Shown in pieces: positions 35,779 through 45,856 of a stretch of 64,000 bases of DNA; position 1 is the stretch's first letter, and the number at the start of each line of letters is the position of its first letter. The position numbers and the translations under genes are program-made. This DNA is from Litchfieldia stipae (GTDB lineage: Bacteria; Bacillota; Bacilli; Bacillales; Bacillaceae_L), in the NCBI RefSeq assembly GCF_014837155.1, contig NZ_JACYHA010000006.1, positions 124,001-188,000 of the forward strand. The letters run 5' to 3'. Below the pieces are notes generated by a model that saw only the letters and a program-made list of their open reading frames with translations, was not told the origin of the DNA and made no database searches.

Positions 35779-36220
35779 TTTGTATTTCCCCAATCGAATT
35801 TAATTCTCTTAGATAAGCTAAGGTGTCTGAATTAAATTCTTTTTGACTAAAAAAAAACAAGTGGATAAGTACACTTATTAATAAGGTAATATTTGGTTAT
35901 AAATTATAATCTGTACTAATATCTTACACCTACGCCATACAATATCCACAAAACGGGCATAAGAAAAACACTGAAATGATCAGCGTTTTTCCAGTTCCAT
36001 ATTAAGAATGAATTGCATTGCATCGTATCTCTCTTTATTACTTTTAAATACTTTTTTACTTTAATATATCTTAGTTATTTTGAACGTTTATCCTCCACTA
36101 TTACAAGGATTCCCGGAACCTATAAATATTGTAAGAAAATTAACGTTGCATAAATAAAAAATTATTAACAACATGATGATGAGGTGTAGATTTTTACTTT
36201 GATTGGTTGAGATGGTTTCC
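35779..36220. other. AT-rich intergenic region
   Basis: About 440 bases between the methyltransferase and the recombinase operon end. The only structure seen is an imperfect hairpin at about 35,966-35,992 (AAAAACACTGA and TCAGCGTTTTT, one mismatch), possibly a terminator. No gene is supported. Confidence 0.5.
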
Positions 36221-37015
36221 TTATTTTATTTTACATTGGTCAGCAATGCTTTTAAAAAGCTCATAAGCATCAATTTTATTGCCAAGCTTCTTTTTTATAA
36301 ACTCAAGGTACCCATAAAGTGTATACTTATCAATAAATATACCCTTAAACTCATTTCCATCCCCTTCTACTAAGGGCTTTTCTACACCATTCAGAACAAC
36401 AAATTGTTGAGTTATTAAATTATCTAAAGCCTTTTTATAAACCTGTAGTTCCTGTTTTAATTTTGCTACTTCATTTAGACTTACTAACTCACTGGTTTTA
36501 TTATTGTTTTCTATTGGGGCTAATAGCTTGGCAGAAAGTCTTTCATATAATTCTTTATAGCCTTCTGTACTCGAAGAGAAAATCGATTCACTTAATTGTT
36601 CCCCCTTATTTTCTACTATCCAATCCCTTAAAAACCTCTTTGTAAACTTAGGACATACAACTTTCCCTTGAGCAATTTTATTTATTAACTCATTTCCATA
36701 TTTCTCAATTCTTTTTAATTTTTCAGAAAGGTTTTTATTTAATACTTCCTTTGACCTTTGTGCTCGGATATCAGCATTGGAAACCCCATATATCTCTTTA
36801 ACCCATTTATCAAAGTTATTTTTATAGAATGGTTTAGATAAAGTATTTTTGCTAATCTGTTTATCCTTATTATTTGGATACAATCTTTCTTTTAGTGTTA
36901 AAACCACATCAATTTTATTAACTTTCTTAAGTGGGACGTTGTTATTTTTTAAGAACTGGATTGCTTCACGTACCAAATCAATCTTTTCAGATTGTTTTTG
37001 TTCATTTTTATTCAT
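36221..37015 (-). CDS. TnpC-like accessory protein of the recombinase operon
   Basis: A 264-residue, Lys-rich, helical protein (REAIQFLKNNNVPLKKVNKIDVVLTLKERL, then coiled-coil text SLNEVAKLKQELQVYKKALDNL). It starts 1 bp after the stop of the third recombinase, so it belongs to the same transcript. Its place and character match TnpC of Tn554-like elements, which aids orientation and frequency of transposition, though it is about twice as long. The assignment rests on context. Confidence 0.6.
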   Translation of the reverse strand: MNKNEQKQSEKIDLVREAIQFLKNNNVPLKKVNKIDVVLTLKERLYPNNKDKQISKNTLSKPFYKNNFDKWVKEIYGVSNADIRAQRSKEVLNKNLSEKLKRIEKYGNELINKIAQGKVVCPKFTKRFLRDWIVENKGEQLSESIFSSSTEGYKELYERLSAKLLAPIENNNKTSELVSLNEVAKLKQELQVYKKALDNLITQQFVVLNGVEKPLVEGDGNEFKGIFIDKYTLYGYLEFIKKKLGNKIDAYELFKSIADQCKIK

Positions 37016-37016
37016 C

Positions 37017-39503
37017 TTATTTAAACACCTTTCTGTTAGTTTTACTAGTCAAAAGGTGTAACCTTAAAATAATATACTCATCTAGTTTTTTCCTTTTTAT
37101 TAGATCATTAATATAACTTACAACTTCTTTACAAAAATCACTTTTCCTTACTCTTTTTGAAATGTTAAGAATATACTTATCAGCCTTACCCTCATCCCAA
37201 GAAAAGTTATTAGGATTTGTTAAAGTACGTTCTTTTGCTAATTGAATCCCCTCGAACCGTACTAAAATACTCTTCAATAACCTCTGAAATATTTCAAATG
37301 TAGACTTCTTGTAAAGCCTCTTTTCATTTAGTCTATTAATTTCATAATCGATTGTTTTAAATTGGTGAGCTAGTATTGCACCTACATTTAATAATGCGTC
37401 ATGAGTTGCTGTTCCAGATACAAAACTTTTACATCCTAAACATCCAAAACCGGTGTCTCCACACGATAACCTAGTTTCACATATCGTTTTTGTATCGATA
37501 AAATTAGATGCCTGATCATAAGGGATAGTTAAAACATTATAGATTTCGGAATTTGAATTCTCCAATTCATTTAAATAGTTTTCTACTTTAGGAGCAAGAA
37601 CTATATCTTTTCTGTCTACACCTGACTCAACCTTAAATGATAAAGGAGATATAAGTTTATTTTGGGCTCCATAATGCCCATTTTCCTCCATAAAATTTGC
37701 CACTTGCATCATTCCATGTGGTGCTTGCTTGTATGTTTCTTGACTTTCAACTGCCCCATGTCCAACTTCGTCTCTTATTTCATACGCATTTGTCATTCCG
37801 TGTAATAACAGCCTATTTATAAACATATCTCTGATTTCATGTAGACTAAACAAGGCTCTCCTATTCTCAAGTTTCAATTTCATATCCGGGATACTTTCAT
37901 AAACATCTCGTGACATAATATCGTAGTGTGAACCACAAATTATTGCATTTCTCTCCTGTACATTCTTAAAATAGTACTTTACGGAATCATAAGAAATTTC
38001 AGTCAAAGTTTCAGAAGGAAACAGATATCTCTTTTTATCCTTTTTTATTTTAATACCAAGATACATCTTTTCCGCAGCTTCAATTGTTTGATTAATAATA
38101 TCTACATGAATACAATCCAACTCAAAATTTCCTTTTTCAAGGGGCTTGCCTCTCTCAAGTATAAATTCACGATCAGGGTTGTCCTTCAATGTAGTAATCA
38201 TTATATACGGTGTTTTGTATGAAATCGAACTCTTTATTTTATCCAGATCCAAATCTAAAATTTCTGAAATACGAGCACCCGTTAATAATTTTAACCAAAT
38301 TATTCGTGATAAGAAAAAGATTTGTTTTTTCCTGGTATTTAGTTTTTCGAAAGAACTACTTGTCTTTAATAGCTCACTACCTATTGAAGCTATAAGAGCA
38401 TCTTCTGCTTCATCCATAAAACTATTGTGTTTAGCGTCAAAGGACCTTTTAGCTAGGTGATCCTGACTAAAGATTGATATATCAAAGTATTCCTTATAAT
38501 TTTCTTCAAAAGTTTGTTCATTATAGAACTTTAATACATTTCTAAAGCAGTCCATATCTGCTCTAAGTGATGAATTCTCACCATATTCCCAAATATAGGT
38601 ATCCCTAATCTTAGAATTAATTGCTCGAATATTAGTTCCACCCTCGGCAACTGTAATATGGACAAGTCTGGACCAATATGTAATATATTTGTCCAATGAA
38701 ACTATATTAAGAGTTTTTTTGTCCATCTTTTCTTTTACGTAATGATAAAAAGTCGAATAAAATTCACTATTTTTATAAGGAGTCATTTTTTCTTCAAATT
38801 TCGCCCAAATTCCGTCTTCTTTGGATAATGAAGTTTTCTGTCCATGAAGATGAGTATATAAGTAATCCAATTGATTCTCTCTTTTATCTAAAAAACCATT
38901 TTTGATAAGAAAGGGAGCAAGATATTCAATAAATTCTTTCGTCACCTCAATTAAAGGTTTCTTTAACCCCCAATAAGCGAACATCCTCGAGCCGCCAAGG
39001 TGATTTTTTAATTCTACAAGAACAATCTCATCATCAAGATTATCACTATTATAGAATACCCAAATAGTAGCTAGAAACAATTTAAGTCGGTCATGTAAGT
39101 TAATGTCCATATTGGGAAGATAATCCGGTTTATAATAGTCATACAATCTAAAAACCTTATCTCTTCTTCGGTTTTTATATACCCTCTCTTCAATAAACTT
39201 TCTATCAATAGGAAGACCACCGAATACCATATTGAAAAAAATATAATCGTAGACAATTCCCTTTTTAGCTGTATTGTAATCAAGTAAGCGATTCATAATA
39301 ATAGCTTTGTTCAAACTTTTCTCCATAACTTGATTTTTTTTCAAAGCTTTCATAGTATTGATTGCAAGTGTCTTTATTTCATCTGATACCCCACAGACAC
39401 TAAGTAAATGAATAAACTCATTAACATCTAAAAGTTCTCTTTCCTTTTCTCTTACTAAAATAAAAGACGATTCTTGTAAAGGTAATGAATTTCTATTATC
39501 CAA
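37017..39503 (-). CDS. Tyrosine recombinase, third of the operon
   Basis: An 828-residue protein. The catalytic domain is in the middle to late part: first Arg in LLTGARISEILDLDL, the H-x-x-R box in FSLHEIRDMFINR, EVGHGAVESQETY with the second His and the Tyr nucleophile. A Cys cluster follows (CETRLSCGDTGFGCLGCKSF), suggesting a zinc-binding C-terminal domain. The size is far above normal phage integrases. It starts 18 bp after the second recombinase gene. It likely forms a complex with the other two to cut and join DNA at rarA. Confidence 0.8.
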   Translation of the reverse strand: MDNRNSLPLQESSFILVREKERELLDVNEFIHLLSVCGVSDEIKTLAINTMKALKKNQVMEKSLNKAIIMNRLLDYNTAKKGIVYDYIFFNMVFGGLPIDRKFIEERVYKNRRRDKVFRLYDYYKPDYLPNMDINLHDRLKLFLATIWVFYNSDNLDDEIVLVELKNHLGGSRMFAYWGLKKPLIEVTKEFIEYLAPFLIKNGFLDKRENQLDYLYTHLHGQKTSLSKEDGIWAKFEEKMTPYKNSEFYSTFYHYVKEKMDKKTLNIVSLDKYITYWSRLVHITVAEGGTNIRAINSKIRDTYIWEYGENSSLRADMDCFRNVLKFYNEQTFEENYKEYFDISIFSQDHLAKRSFDAKHNSFMDEAEDALIASIGSELLKTSSSFEKLNTRKKQIFFLSRIIWLKLLTGARISEILDLDLDKIKSSISYKTPYIMITTLKDNPDREFILERGKPLEKGNFELDCIHVDIINQTIEAAEKMYLGIKIKKDKKRYLFPSETLTEISYDSVKYYFKNVQERNAIICGSHYDIMSRDVYESIPDMKLKLENRRALFSLHEIRDMFINRLLLHGMTNAYEIRDEVGHGAVESQETYKQAPHGMMQVANFMEENGHYGAQNKLISPLSFKVESGVDRKDIVLAPKVENYLNELENSNSEIYNVLTIPYDQASNFIDTKTICETRLSCGDTGFGCLGCKSFVSGTATHDALLNVGAILAHQFKTIDYEINRLNEKRLYKKSTFEIFQRLLKSILVRFEGIQLAKERTLTNPNNFSWDEGKADKYILNISKRVRKSDFCKEVVSYINDLIKRKKLDEYIILRLHLLTSKTNRKVFK

Positions 39504-39521
39504 TTTACTTCCCCAGCTTTC

Positions 39522-42233
39522 CTAATCATATATATTTTCTCTCATCAAAGTAATGATATCCGTTCCATTTAGACCTAAATCCTTTAATTTATTTGTAAGT
39601 GATACCGATCGTGCCCGGAGTGATTCCAAATGATCATTACGGGAATTATCGTAATTAACATAAATATCCTGAATTGCAGTAGTGCATCGAATTAATTCTC
39701 CGATCATTCTCGGTATGTCTTTTTTTTCGACGATATGATCATTACAACTTATACAAGTGGTTTTTTCTTTTAGTTTAGGACAGCTAAAATTAAGGCACAT
39801 CCCAAAATAAGCAGAACCAGGAGGAACAGGTGACTTATTACCATCTATTTTAGTTAAGTGTTTTAAGACCACTGAGAAGTCGTTACTTTGAGAAACTTTT
39901 TCAAGAATTTCATCATCGATATAATTAAAAGGTACGGTAAAAAGTCGAATGATTTTGTCAATATTCGGTTGGGTTAAATGGAATGTTAAATCCTTATTTA
40001 TTCGCTTCTTTAGAGATTCAATATGCTGTTGTGCTTCCTTCCTGGCTTCTTTACTTAGATTTTGGTCATTGGAAAATTCATCCATTTGGGAAAAATCTTT
40101 ATAAAACACTAATTTTTTTTTAGCAATTAGCTCTAATAATTCACCCCAATAATATTCTTTCGTCATATCTGTATCAACATGACGTAATAATTTTTTTACA
40201 ACAGTTTCTTTGTATTCATAGTCATTTTTACCATCAAAATCATAGTAACTCGCACAGAAAAAAAAGAATTCCGCAGCCCTATGGCGAAAAAAGTGAAACC
40301 TGCTTCCTTTTCTCCTCTCAATTCCAGCTTGCTTACAAACATCATCTAGCTGTTGAGTCAGCTTTAAATCAGAAACTCTTTGAGCACGTTTCGATTTTGT
40401 GTGGATATTAACAAATTGAAGAACATATTTTGAACTTGTTCCTTTTGTTTTATTACTATTCTTTATCGACATTGGGACCAATGATTCGGGGAACTGTCCT
40501 TTTCTGATTTTTGTACATTCCTCTAACATTTGTGCAGTACTTTTGGAAATTGGAACTATTCCAAACCTATCAAAGAACTTAGACCAACCTAGAATACAAA
40601 TATTTACATCAAATCGTTTTAAGTAAGAATGTGTACCATAGGGAGTATTAAAAACCTCTATCGACCGAACACCTGAATCAGCCATTATACGTAACATAGT
40701 AATTCTTTGTAATTCATTAAAATATTCAACAGAACCTTTAGGGGAGGTAATTTTATAATTATATACGGCAGCAACCAATTCATCTGCATATTGGATTTCT
40801 GTCTTGAAAGTTCCTTGATCCTTATTTTTTATATTTTCTTCAAGAATATTATTTCCCAACTCTTGAGCAACTTTGTAAAGGAGGGATTCATTGGGAATAC
40901 CACTCTCTTCATTAATATCCTTATAGTATCTTCGAAATTTGGTGTTAACGTCAAAATTACTTATTGGTATATTTCCTACTAAACCATGTAAGTTGTTATC
41001 TTCTAAATTTGTTTTTATATCCGCCAATATTGAAAAAAAACAGGCAACACTGCTTACTACATTCTTACGAACTAATTTATTTTGTACCGCGTAATGGTAA
41101 TACTTTGTAATCCAATTCAAAATATTGTCTTTTGTTAAATCATTGATAACAGTAATAGACCCCTTATGAGGAATTAACTTAGCTCCAATAGAAAAGATTG
41201 AGTTACTCAGCTTTCTGATTTTAAGATAAAGCAAAAAACTATAAAATAATTTAGTTACTTCATCTTTCCTTAAATTTTTTACTAGGCCGGAGGAAATAAG
41301 GTTTTCAACACCATAAGTCATATAAAAAAAACAGTTTAGGGTTTCAAGCTTTCTATAATCCATAAAGTCATTTTCAAAAATAAAAAGCAATTGATTAACA
41401 TTTAAATCATTTGTTGTATAATTTCCCCATCTATTGGAGGGCTGTGTTTTAGATAGTAAGAATCCAACTAAATAATAAACAAGTCTGTTACCCCGAATTA
41501 AAACACCGCGATACGTATTCTCATTTTTATATATTGCTTCAAATTTATCTAAGAAATCATTTCCATCCTCTACATGTTCCAAAAGAACTTTACCAAATAC
41601 GCTTAAACGTTCTTTAGTAGTTTTAATTTCATCAAGGTCTGTGAGAAAAGAGTTTAAATAATAAGATTTAAAAACATTAAACGATATATTAAAAGGAATA
41701 TGAATCTTATGTTTTAATGCCAAACAAAATGAAACAGAGCGTATTATATCTATCACATAACTACTAGCCGCAGTATTGATTATTCCTTTCAGCATATCCT
41801 TTGTTACAAATAAACCATCAAGAGGGTGTTCCAAAAACTCTTTAATGTATAAACATAATTTGAGTAAGGATATCGGTTTATTGGAGAAATTATATGATGG
41901 ATAAGGATTATCAGCGTAGTTTGAAATTTTTAAAACTATATCTCTAATCTCGTCCAATGTAACAATATCCCTAGAGACTTTCCATTCATATGTAATATTT
42001 GGTTTTGTACATTCCTTAAAGAATAATTTATGAACAATATTAATAGATAGATCATCTGAACCCTTTTCGAAAATCCATATAGGTTTGCCTTGACCACCTG
42101 ATTTATGGGTAATCCCACATTCCCTTAATAATTTTGTAGTGGCGGGTCTACTTATGCCGTAAAGGTATTTCTCTCTTAATTCGCTTAACGTTGTACCCTT
42201 CTGTATTAGCTCTAACACTTCCCCTACAAGCAT
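39522..42233 (-). CDS. Tyrosine recombinase, second of the operon
   Basis: A 903-residue protein with a short helix-turn-helix-like start (TTLSELREKYLYGISRPATTKLLREC). Catalytic motifs are ADSGVRSIEV (first Arg), FHFFRHRAAEF (H-x-x-R) and LLRHVDTDMTKEYYW (His and Tyr nucleophile). A C-terminal zinc cluster has CLNFSCPKLKEKTTCISC. It is the largest of the three. Its ATG overlaps the stop of the first recombinase gene by one base, so translation is coupled. Confidence 0.8.
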   Translation of the reverse strand: MLVGEVLELIQKGTTLSELREKYLYGISRPATTKLLRECGITHKSGGQGKPIWIFEKGSDDLSINIVHKLFFKECTKPNITYEWKVSRDIVTLDEIRDIVLKISNYADNPYPSYNFSNKPISLLKLCLYIKEFLEHPLDGLFVTKDMLKGIINTAASSYVIDIIRSVSFCLALKHKIHIPFNISFNVFKSYYLNSFLTDLDEIKTTKERLSVFGKVLLEHVEDGNDFLDKFEAIYKNENTYRGVLIRGNRLVYYLVGFLLSKTQPSNRWGNYTTNDLNVNQLLFIFENDFMDYRKLETLNCFFYMTYGVENLISSGLVKNLRKDEVTKLFYSFLLYLKIRKLSNSIFSIGAKLIPHKGSITVINDLTKDNILNWITKYYHYAVQNKLVRKNVVSSVACFFSILADIKTNLEDNNLHGLVGNIPISNFDVNTKFRRYYKDINEESGIPNESLLYKVAQELGNNILEENIKNKDQGTFKTEIQYADELVAAVYNYKITSPKGSVEYFNELQRITMLRIMADSGVRSIEVFNTPYGTHSYLKRFDVNICILGWSKFFDRFGIVPISKSTAQMLEECTKIRKGQFPESLVPMSIKNSNKTKGTSSKYVLQFVNIHTKSKRAQRVSDLKLTQQLDDVCKQAGIERRKGSRFHFFRHRAAEFFFFCASYYDFDGKNDYEYKETVVKKLLRHVDTDMTKEYYWGELLELIAKKKLVFYKDFSQMDEFSNDQNLSKEARKEAQQHIESLKKRINKDLTFHLTQPNIDKIIRLFTVPFNYIDDEILEKVSQSNDFSVVLKHLTKIDGNKSPVPPGSAYFGMCLNFSCPKLKEKTTCISCNDHIVEKKDIPRMIGELIRCTTAIQDIYVNYDNSRNDHLESLRARSVSLTNKLKDLGLNGTDIITLMRENIYD

Positions 42234-44131
42234 TAAGACTCGTCCCTTTCTTTTTCGAGAAATACGACCTTTGATAAATTTTCCTTTAATTGCTTAAAAG
42301 CGTTTGTATACACTTGGGTTTTTCGTTCAGAATTAGCAAAATAATAGATGGTTTCAGCCACTTCAGAGGATGGTACATGCCCTACATCTTTCTTTAAGTT
42401 CGCTAAGTTAATTCGATTAAAGTCACCCTTTAACCCCTCTAAATTAATCCTCATTGAAATGTAAGTGTGTCGTAATGAGTGAACAGTAATATCCCCCTTT
42501 TTATAATGTGTCACTAATTCATTTACTGGGATGCCATATCTATCTATACCTTCTTGTTCGCAAATAACATTAAACCAATATTCCCGGACGGTATTAGGTA
42601 TAATTGGAAAACCTTTATTATTTCGTAAATTCAGAAAAAGGTAATTCCTAACTATCTTATTTTCAAGAGTGACTTTTCTTAATAATAGTTCTCTTTCGAC
42701 TAAATACTCCTTTAATAAATTTCCAAGCCAACAGTTGTCCAAAAGACTTCTAATACGCATAACCCAATTTTTATATAAATGGTCATACCTTTGATCATTT
42801 ATATGAATACCTTTTATTTTCTGTTCTTTATGATATTGAATTATTTTCGGAATAAACTTTTCAGGACACTCTTCCATATTTTCAAGAATTATGTCATCTC
42901 TAAAATGGTTAATAATTTCTTGTGAAGTTACAGTAATACTTTCACAATTTAAATCAAGTAATTTAGGTAAATCGAAGTAATCTGTTAGTGTAACAAAACG
43001 GGTTTCACTACTTTTATTTGCTCTGACACCCGGAACTTCATATGCCCTTCTTTTTGCAATTCTTATAACGAACTCAAGATGTTCATTAATGATAATATCG
43101 TTTGTAAAATTATTGATTCCTGTAAATAAATCTTCCCAGTTAATGATAGCTTTTAATTTTTTTTCTTTTAACGTTAAGGCATCACTTGGAATTGATACAC
43201 GTATTTGATTAGCTAGTAGGTTTAGAATTTCTGAAATTCTTCCCCCACTAAGAAGAAGTATTACAAAAAGTAATCTCCTTTGTGTATGACCATTTAACAT
43301 TTTAGAATTTAGAAGCTTTCTTAATTCGCTCTCAAATAAAATCCTAATTTTTTTCCTCTTTGGCTTTGACTCTTTTAAGCCAGTTACTTTCTTTATCCTT
43401 TTATTCACATCCCATGTAGTATATGGTTCATTATTATGTTTATTAACCAGATGAAGCTTTTTGGTAACAGAAGTAGGAATTGGCTTGAACCTGTGTTTCC
43501 AATTTTTATTTATCGATAGATGGTTAAGGAAATCTAATATATCATCAATAGTTTCTTTTATGTATTCAAAAGGATATCTCCAATCAGCCTCATCTTCATC
43601 GAAATGATAACTCTTTGGATTGATAAAAAATGTAACATTTTCGCACTTGCCATTATTCCAATATGTAAAAAACCATTCCTGTAATATTGAAATTATATTT
43701 TTCATTCCACCGGATGAAACATAAGGATGTACAGGCAGATATTTTATATCCCAGGGCTCTATTGGCTTATTTTTATTGCGGCCACGAAGTTTACTTTTAA
43801 GTTCCTTTGGTAAAACAGCTAAAAACTTTATAAGTTCTTCTAAAACCGATGACGTTAATACCTCGCTACCATTTATTCTGAAAACTTTTAAAAAGTTATA
43901 GTAATGAGAGATTGAGGTAGCAACCCGTTTTAATGTAGCTTGAGTCTTGCCAGAATAATACAAAAATATCAAATAATCCATTGCAGGTTTAACAACATTG
44001 TGCTCTGGTGTCATGACTAAGTACCATTTTTTATGTGTAAAGTCCAGTTCATTTAATTGAGTGTTATTAAACGACCGAATATAATACATGCCGTTTACTA
44101 TGCGTTCTTCCTTGTTTAAATAGTTAACCAT
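42233..44131 (-). CDS. Tyrosine recombinase, first of the operon
   Basis: A 632-residue protein, similar in length to Tn554 TnpB. It has an N-terminal SAM-like DNA-binding part (LIFLYYSGKTQATLKRVATSI), the catalytic Arg in LLSGGRISEIL (Arg298), ITVHSLRHTYISMR (H-x-x-R), VGHVPSSEVAETIYYF (His and Tyr nucleophile). All catalytic residues are present, so it is probably active. It is nearest the element end, transcribed away from the rarA junction, and heads a four-gene operon. Confidence 0.85.
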   Translation of the reverse strand: MVNYLNKEERIVNGMYYIRSFNNTQLNELDFTHKKWYLVMTPEHNVVKPAMDYLIFLYYSGKTQATLKRVATSISHYYNFLKVFRINGSEVLTSSVLEELIKFLAVLPKELKSKLRGRNKNKPIEPWDIKYLPVHPYVSSGGMKNIISILQEWFFTYWNNGKCENVTFFINPKSYHFDEDEADWRYPFEYIKETIDDILDFLNHLSINKNWKHRFKPIPTSVTKKLHLVNKHNNEPYTTWDVNKRIKKVTGLKESKPKRKKIRILFESELRKLLNSKMLNGHTQRRLLFVILLLSGGRISEILNLLANQIRVSIPSDALTLKEKKLKAIINWEDLFTGINNFTNDIIINEHLEFVIRIAKRRAYEVPGVRANKSSETRFVTLTDYFDLPKLLDLNCESITVTSQEIINHFRDDIILENMEECPEKFIPKIIQYHKEQKIKGIHINDQRYDHLYKNWVMRIRSLLDNCWLGNLLKEYLVERELLLRKVTLENKIVRNYLFLNLRNNKGFPIIPNTVREYWFNVICEQEGIDRYGIPVNELVTHYKKGDITVHSLRHTYISMRINLEGLKGDFNRINLANLKKDVGHVPSSEVAETIYYFANSERKTQVYTNAFKQLKENLSKVVFLEKERDES

Positions 44132-44537
44132 AGAAAATATCCACTTTCATAGGTGCTCCACTTCCCCAAACAAAAAATAGTCTAATGAATGTTTTGAATC
44201 ATTATAATGTAAGACTTACTATATCAGATATTAAAAAATATTTAAATCCCTATTGTATCATTTTTTTAAAATATAGACTCAACACCACCATCAAACCCTT
44301 AATATATAAGGATTATTCAAGAAAAATAAAAATACACCAATCCAATAAGGTGGTGTATTTATTTATATTTTTACTGGAATATTTATTTTCTCCTGAAAAT
44401 ATAAAAAGAAGTTTAACTTTGCACTTTTTAAAATTAATTTAAATTGTCCTCAAAATGTTTTTTCTTAATTTAATACTATTTAAAGTAAATTTTGAATTTT
44501 CTAAGTGGTGTAAATTATCATTTTTGAAATAAAGCGA
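44132..44537. other. Right terminal region of the element
   Basis: About 400 very AT-rich bases between the first recombinase gene and the rarA remnant. It includes the hairpin at 44,332-44,360 (AATACACC/GGTGTATT) and probably the recombinase binding sites and the operon promoter. No gene is supported; the short frames here lack ribosome sites. The junction with rarA is near the right edge. Confidence 0.6.
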
Positions 44538-44879
44538 GTGATACCTCGTATCCCTCTTGCTAACATTGTTGTTGAATTATGTCTATCACCTAAGTCTAAT
44601 TCAGCTTATAGTGCACTAGACGCTGCTCTTGCTGACCTACGTTCTGGCAAAACAGGTGAGATCCCAGATCACCTAAAGGATGCTCACTATCAAGGAGCTG
44701 CTGCACTTGGGAGAGGTGTCAACTATTTATATCCACATGACTATGAAAATAGCTGGGTCAAGCAACAATATCTACCAGACAAAATTAAAAATAAGAAATA
44801 TTATGTTCCTAAATTAACAAGTAAGTTTGAGCAAGCATTAGCTCAAGTGTATGAAAAACTAACTAAATTAAGTAGATAA
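44538..44879 (+). pseudogene. rarA: 3' remnant of host rarA
   Basis: The frame matches the last 113 residues or so of RarA (RIPLANIVVELCLSPKSNSA, HLKDAHYQGAAALG, YLYPHDYENSWVKQQYLP). It lacks the ATPase domain entirely, so it cannot work; the GTG at 44,538 is only the first possible start and has no clear ribosome site. The break falls just before RIPLAN. Its position between the element and the aspS-tcdA region matches rarA (yrvN) in B. subtilis. Bases just before RIPLAN read VIP instead of the usual glutamate/glycine, marking the junction. Confidence 0.9.
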
Positions 44880-44880
44880 A

Positions 44881-44904
44881 GGGTCTCATCCATTGATGAG
44901 ACCC
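44881..44904. terminator. Bidirectional terminator
   Basis: GGGTCTCATC pairs with GATGAGACCC around CATT. It separates host rarA from the convergent ABC permease gene. Confidence 0.8.
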
Positions 44905-44911
44905 CTTTAAA

Positions 44912-45856
44912 TTATGCTGCTACATCTCTTTTATTAAACACAAACCATGTGAGTGCATTAAATACAACAAAATAGATAAGTAGCATGATGATTGAAAATG
45001 TCATCGTCATCCCTTCTATTAAAGGCATTCCTTCTAAATAAAGAGATAAATCTGTGTTTGCAAATAGAATGTATTTCGCCCAGTCATACTTCATAGCGAT
45101 GACGCCTGTTGCACTTACACCAGCAAACATTAAGAAGATCGCTAGCCCAATTGATAGCGCGCTACTTCTAAAAACAGTCGAAATCATGAAAGCAAATGTT
45201 GACATCATGATCAAATTGATAGAACTTAGACCATATTGACCAAGAACATGAACAAGCATCGCCCTTTCTCTCACTTCCCCATCAATGACCGTTAAATATG
45301 GTTGCCCAATTCCATTAAATCCAAACAAAATGCTCCCAACAAGTAATGAAGCCACTAGTAAGATAATTAAGCAAAGTAAGGCAAACAGAATCGTTGATAA
45401 ATATTTCGATAACAAGATTTTCGACCTACTAACAGGTCTAATTAATAACAGCTTAATCGTTCCCCAAGAAAATTCTGATGCAACACTGCTAGCACCAACT
45501 ATGATTGTAAACAAAGTGATAAGTGAAATCACAAAAGAAGTATCAATAGTAAAACTCCACACAGATTGATTTACTGGTTGCATATCATGTTCAATTCTAT
45601 ATTCATTGATTAAGATCGTTCGTTCAAGCATCTCAACAATTTGTTCTCCCATATATCCCTCTTGGATATCACGTTCAATTTGTTCGTTTTCTTGTTGTAG
45701 GCTAGCTTTCCATTCCTGCTCACTCACTGATTGATTATTATCTATTCTTGCAATGACCCCGAACAAAATCACAGCAACTACCAGAATTGACATCATTATC
45801 CAGGTTGATGCTTTTCGATAAATTTTCATATTCTCATTTAATATTAAATTAAACAA
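44912..45856 (-). CDS. ABC transporter permease (ABC-2 type)
   Basis: A 314-residue membrane protein with about six helices: one at 17-40, then, after an extracellular loop of about 80 residues, five more. The SEFSWGTIKLLLIRPVSRSKILLSKY motif is typical of ABC-2 permeases of the BcrB/NatB group. The start overlaps the end of the ATPase gene by 8 bp. It probably exports a peptide, antibiotic or ion with the ATPase; the substrate is unknown. Confidence 0.85.
   Translation of the reverse strand: MFNLILNENMKIYRKASTWIMMSILVVAVILFGVIARIDNNQSVSEQEWKASLQQENEQIERDIQEGYMGEQIVEMLERTILINEYRIEHDMQPVNQSVWSFTIDTSFVISLITLFTIIVGASSVASEFSWGTIKLLLIRPVSRSKILLSKYLSTILFALLCLIILLVASLLVGSILFGFNGIGQPYLTVIDGEVRERAMLVHVLGQYGLSSINLIMMSTFAFMISTVFRSSALSIGLAIFLMFAGVSATGVIAMKYDWAKYILFANTDLSLYLEGMPLIEGMTMTFSIIMLLIYFVVFNALTWFVFNKRDVAA

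Larger units (their letters stand above)
1..44537. mobile_element. Large integrative element inside host rarA (left end not in window)
   Basis: Everything left of the truncated host rarA fragment is accessory: metal resistance, restriction systems, a nested transposon and, next to the junction, an operon with three tyrosine recombinases. The right junction lies at about 44,525-44,540, where reading frame matching RarA begins abruptly at the residues RIPLAN. The 5' half of host rarA is not seen anywhere in the window, so the left end must lie before base 1 and the element exceeds 44 kb. Seen: the truncation and the recombinases. Inferred: that they moved as one unit. More than one element in tandem cannot be excluded. 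Confidence 0.7.

Noticed and set aside
44185-44442. Frame of 85 codons in the right end of the element
   Set aside because: Very AT-rich, no ribosome site, composition like non-coding flanks, and it spans a hairpin.
44538-44879. Functional small gene starting at GTG 44,538
   Set aside because: The frame begins in the middle of a conserved RarA domain, has no ribosome site, and lacks the ATPase, so it is treated as a truncated gene.
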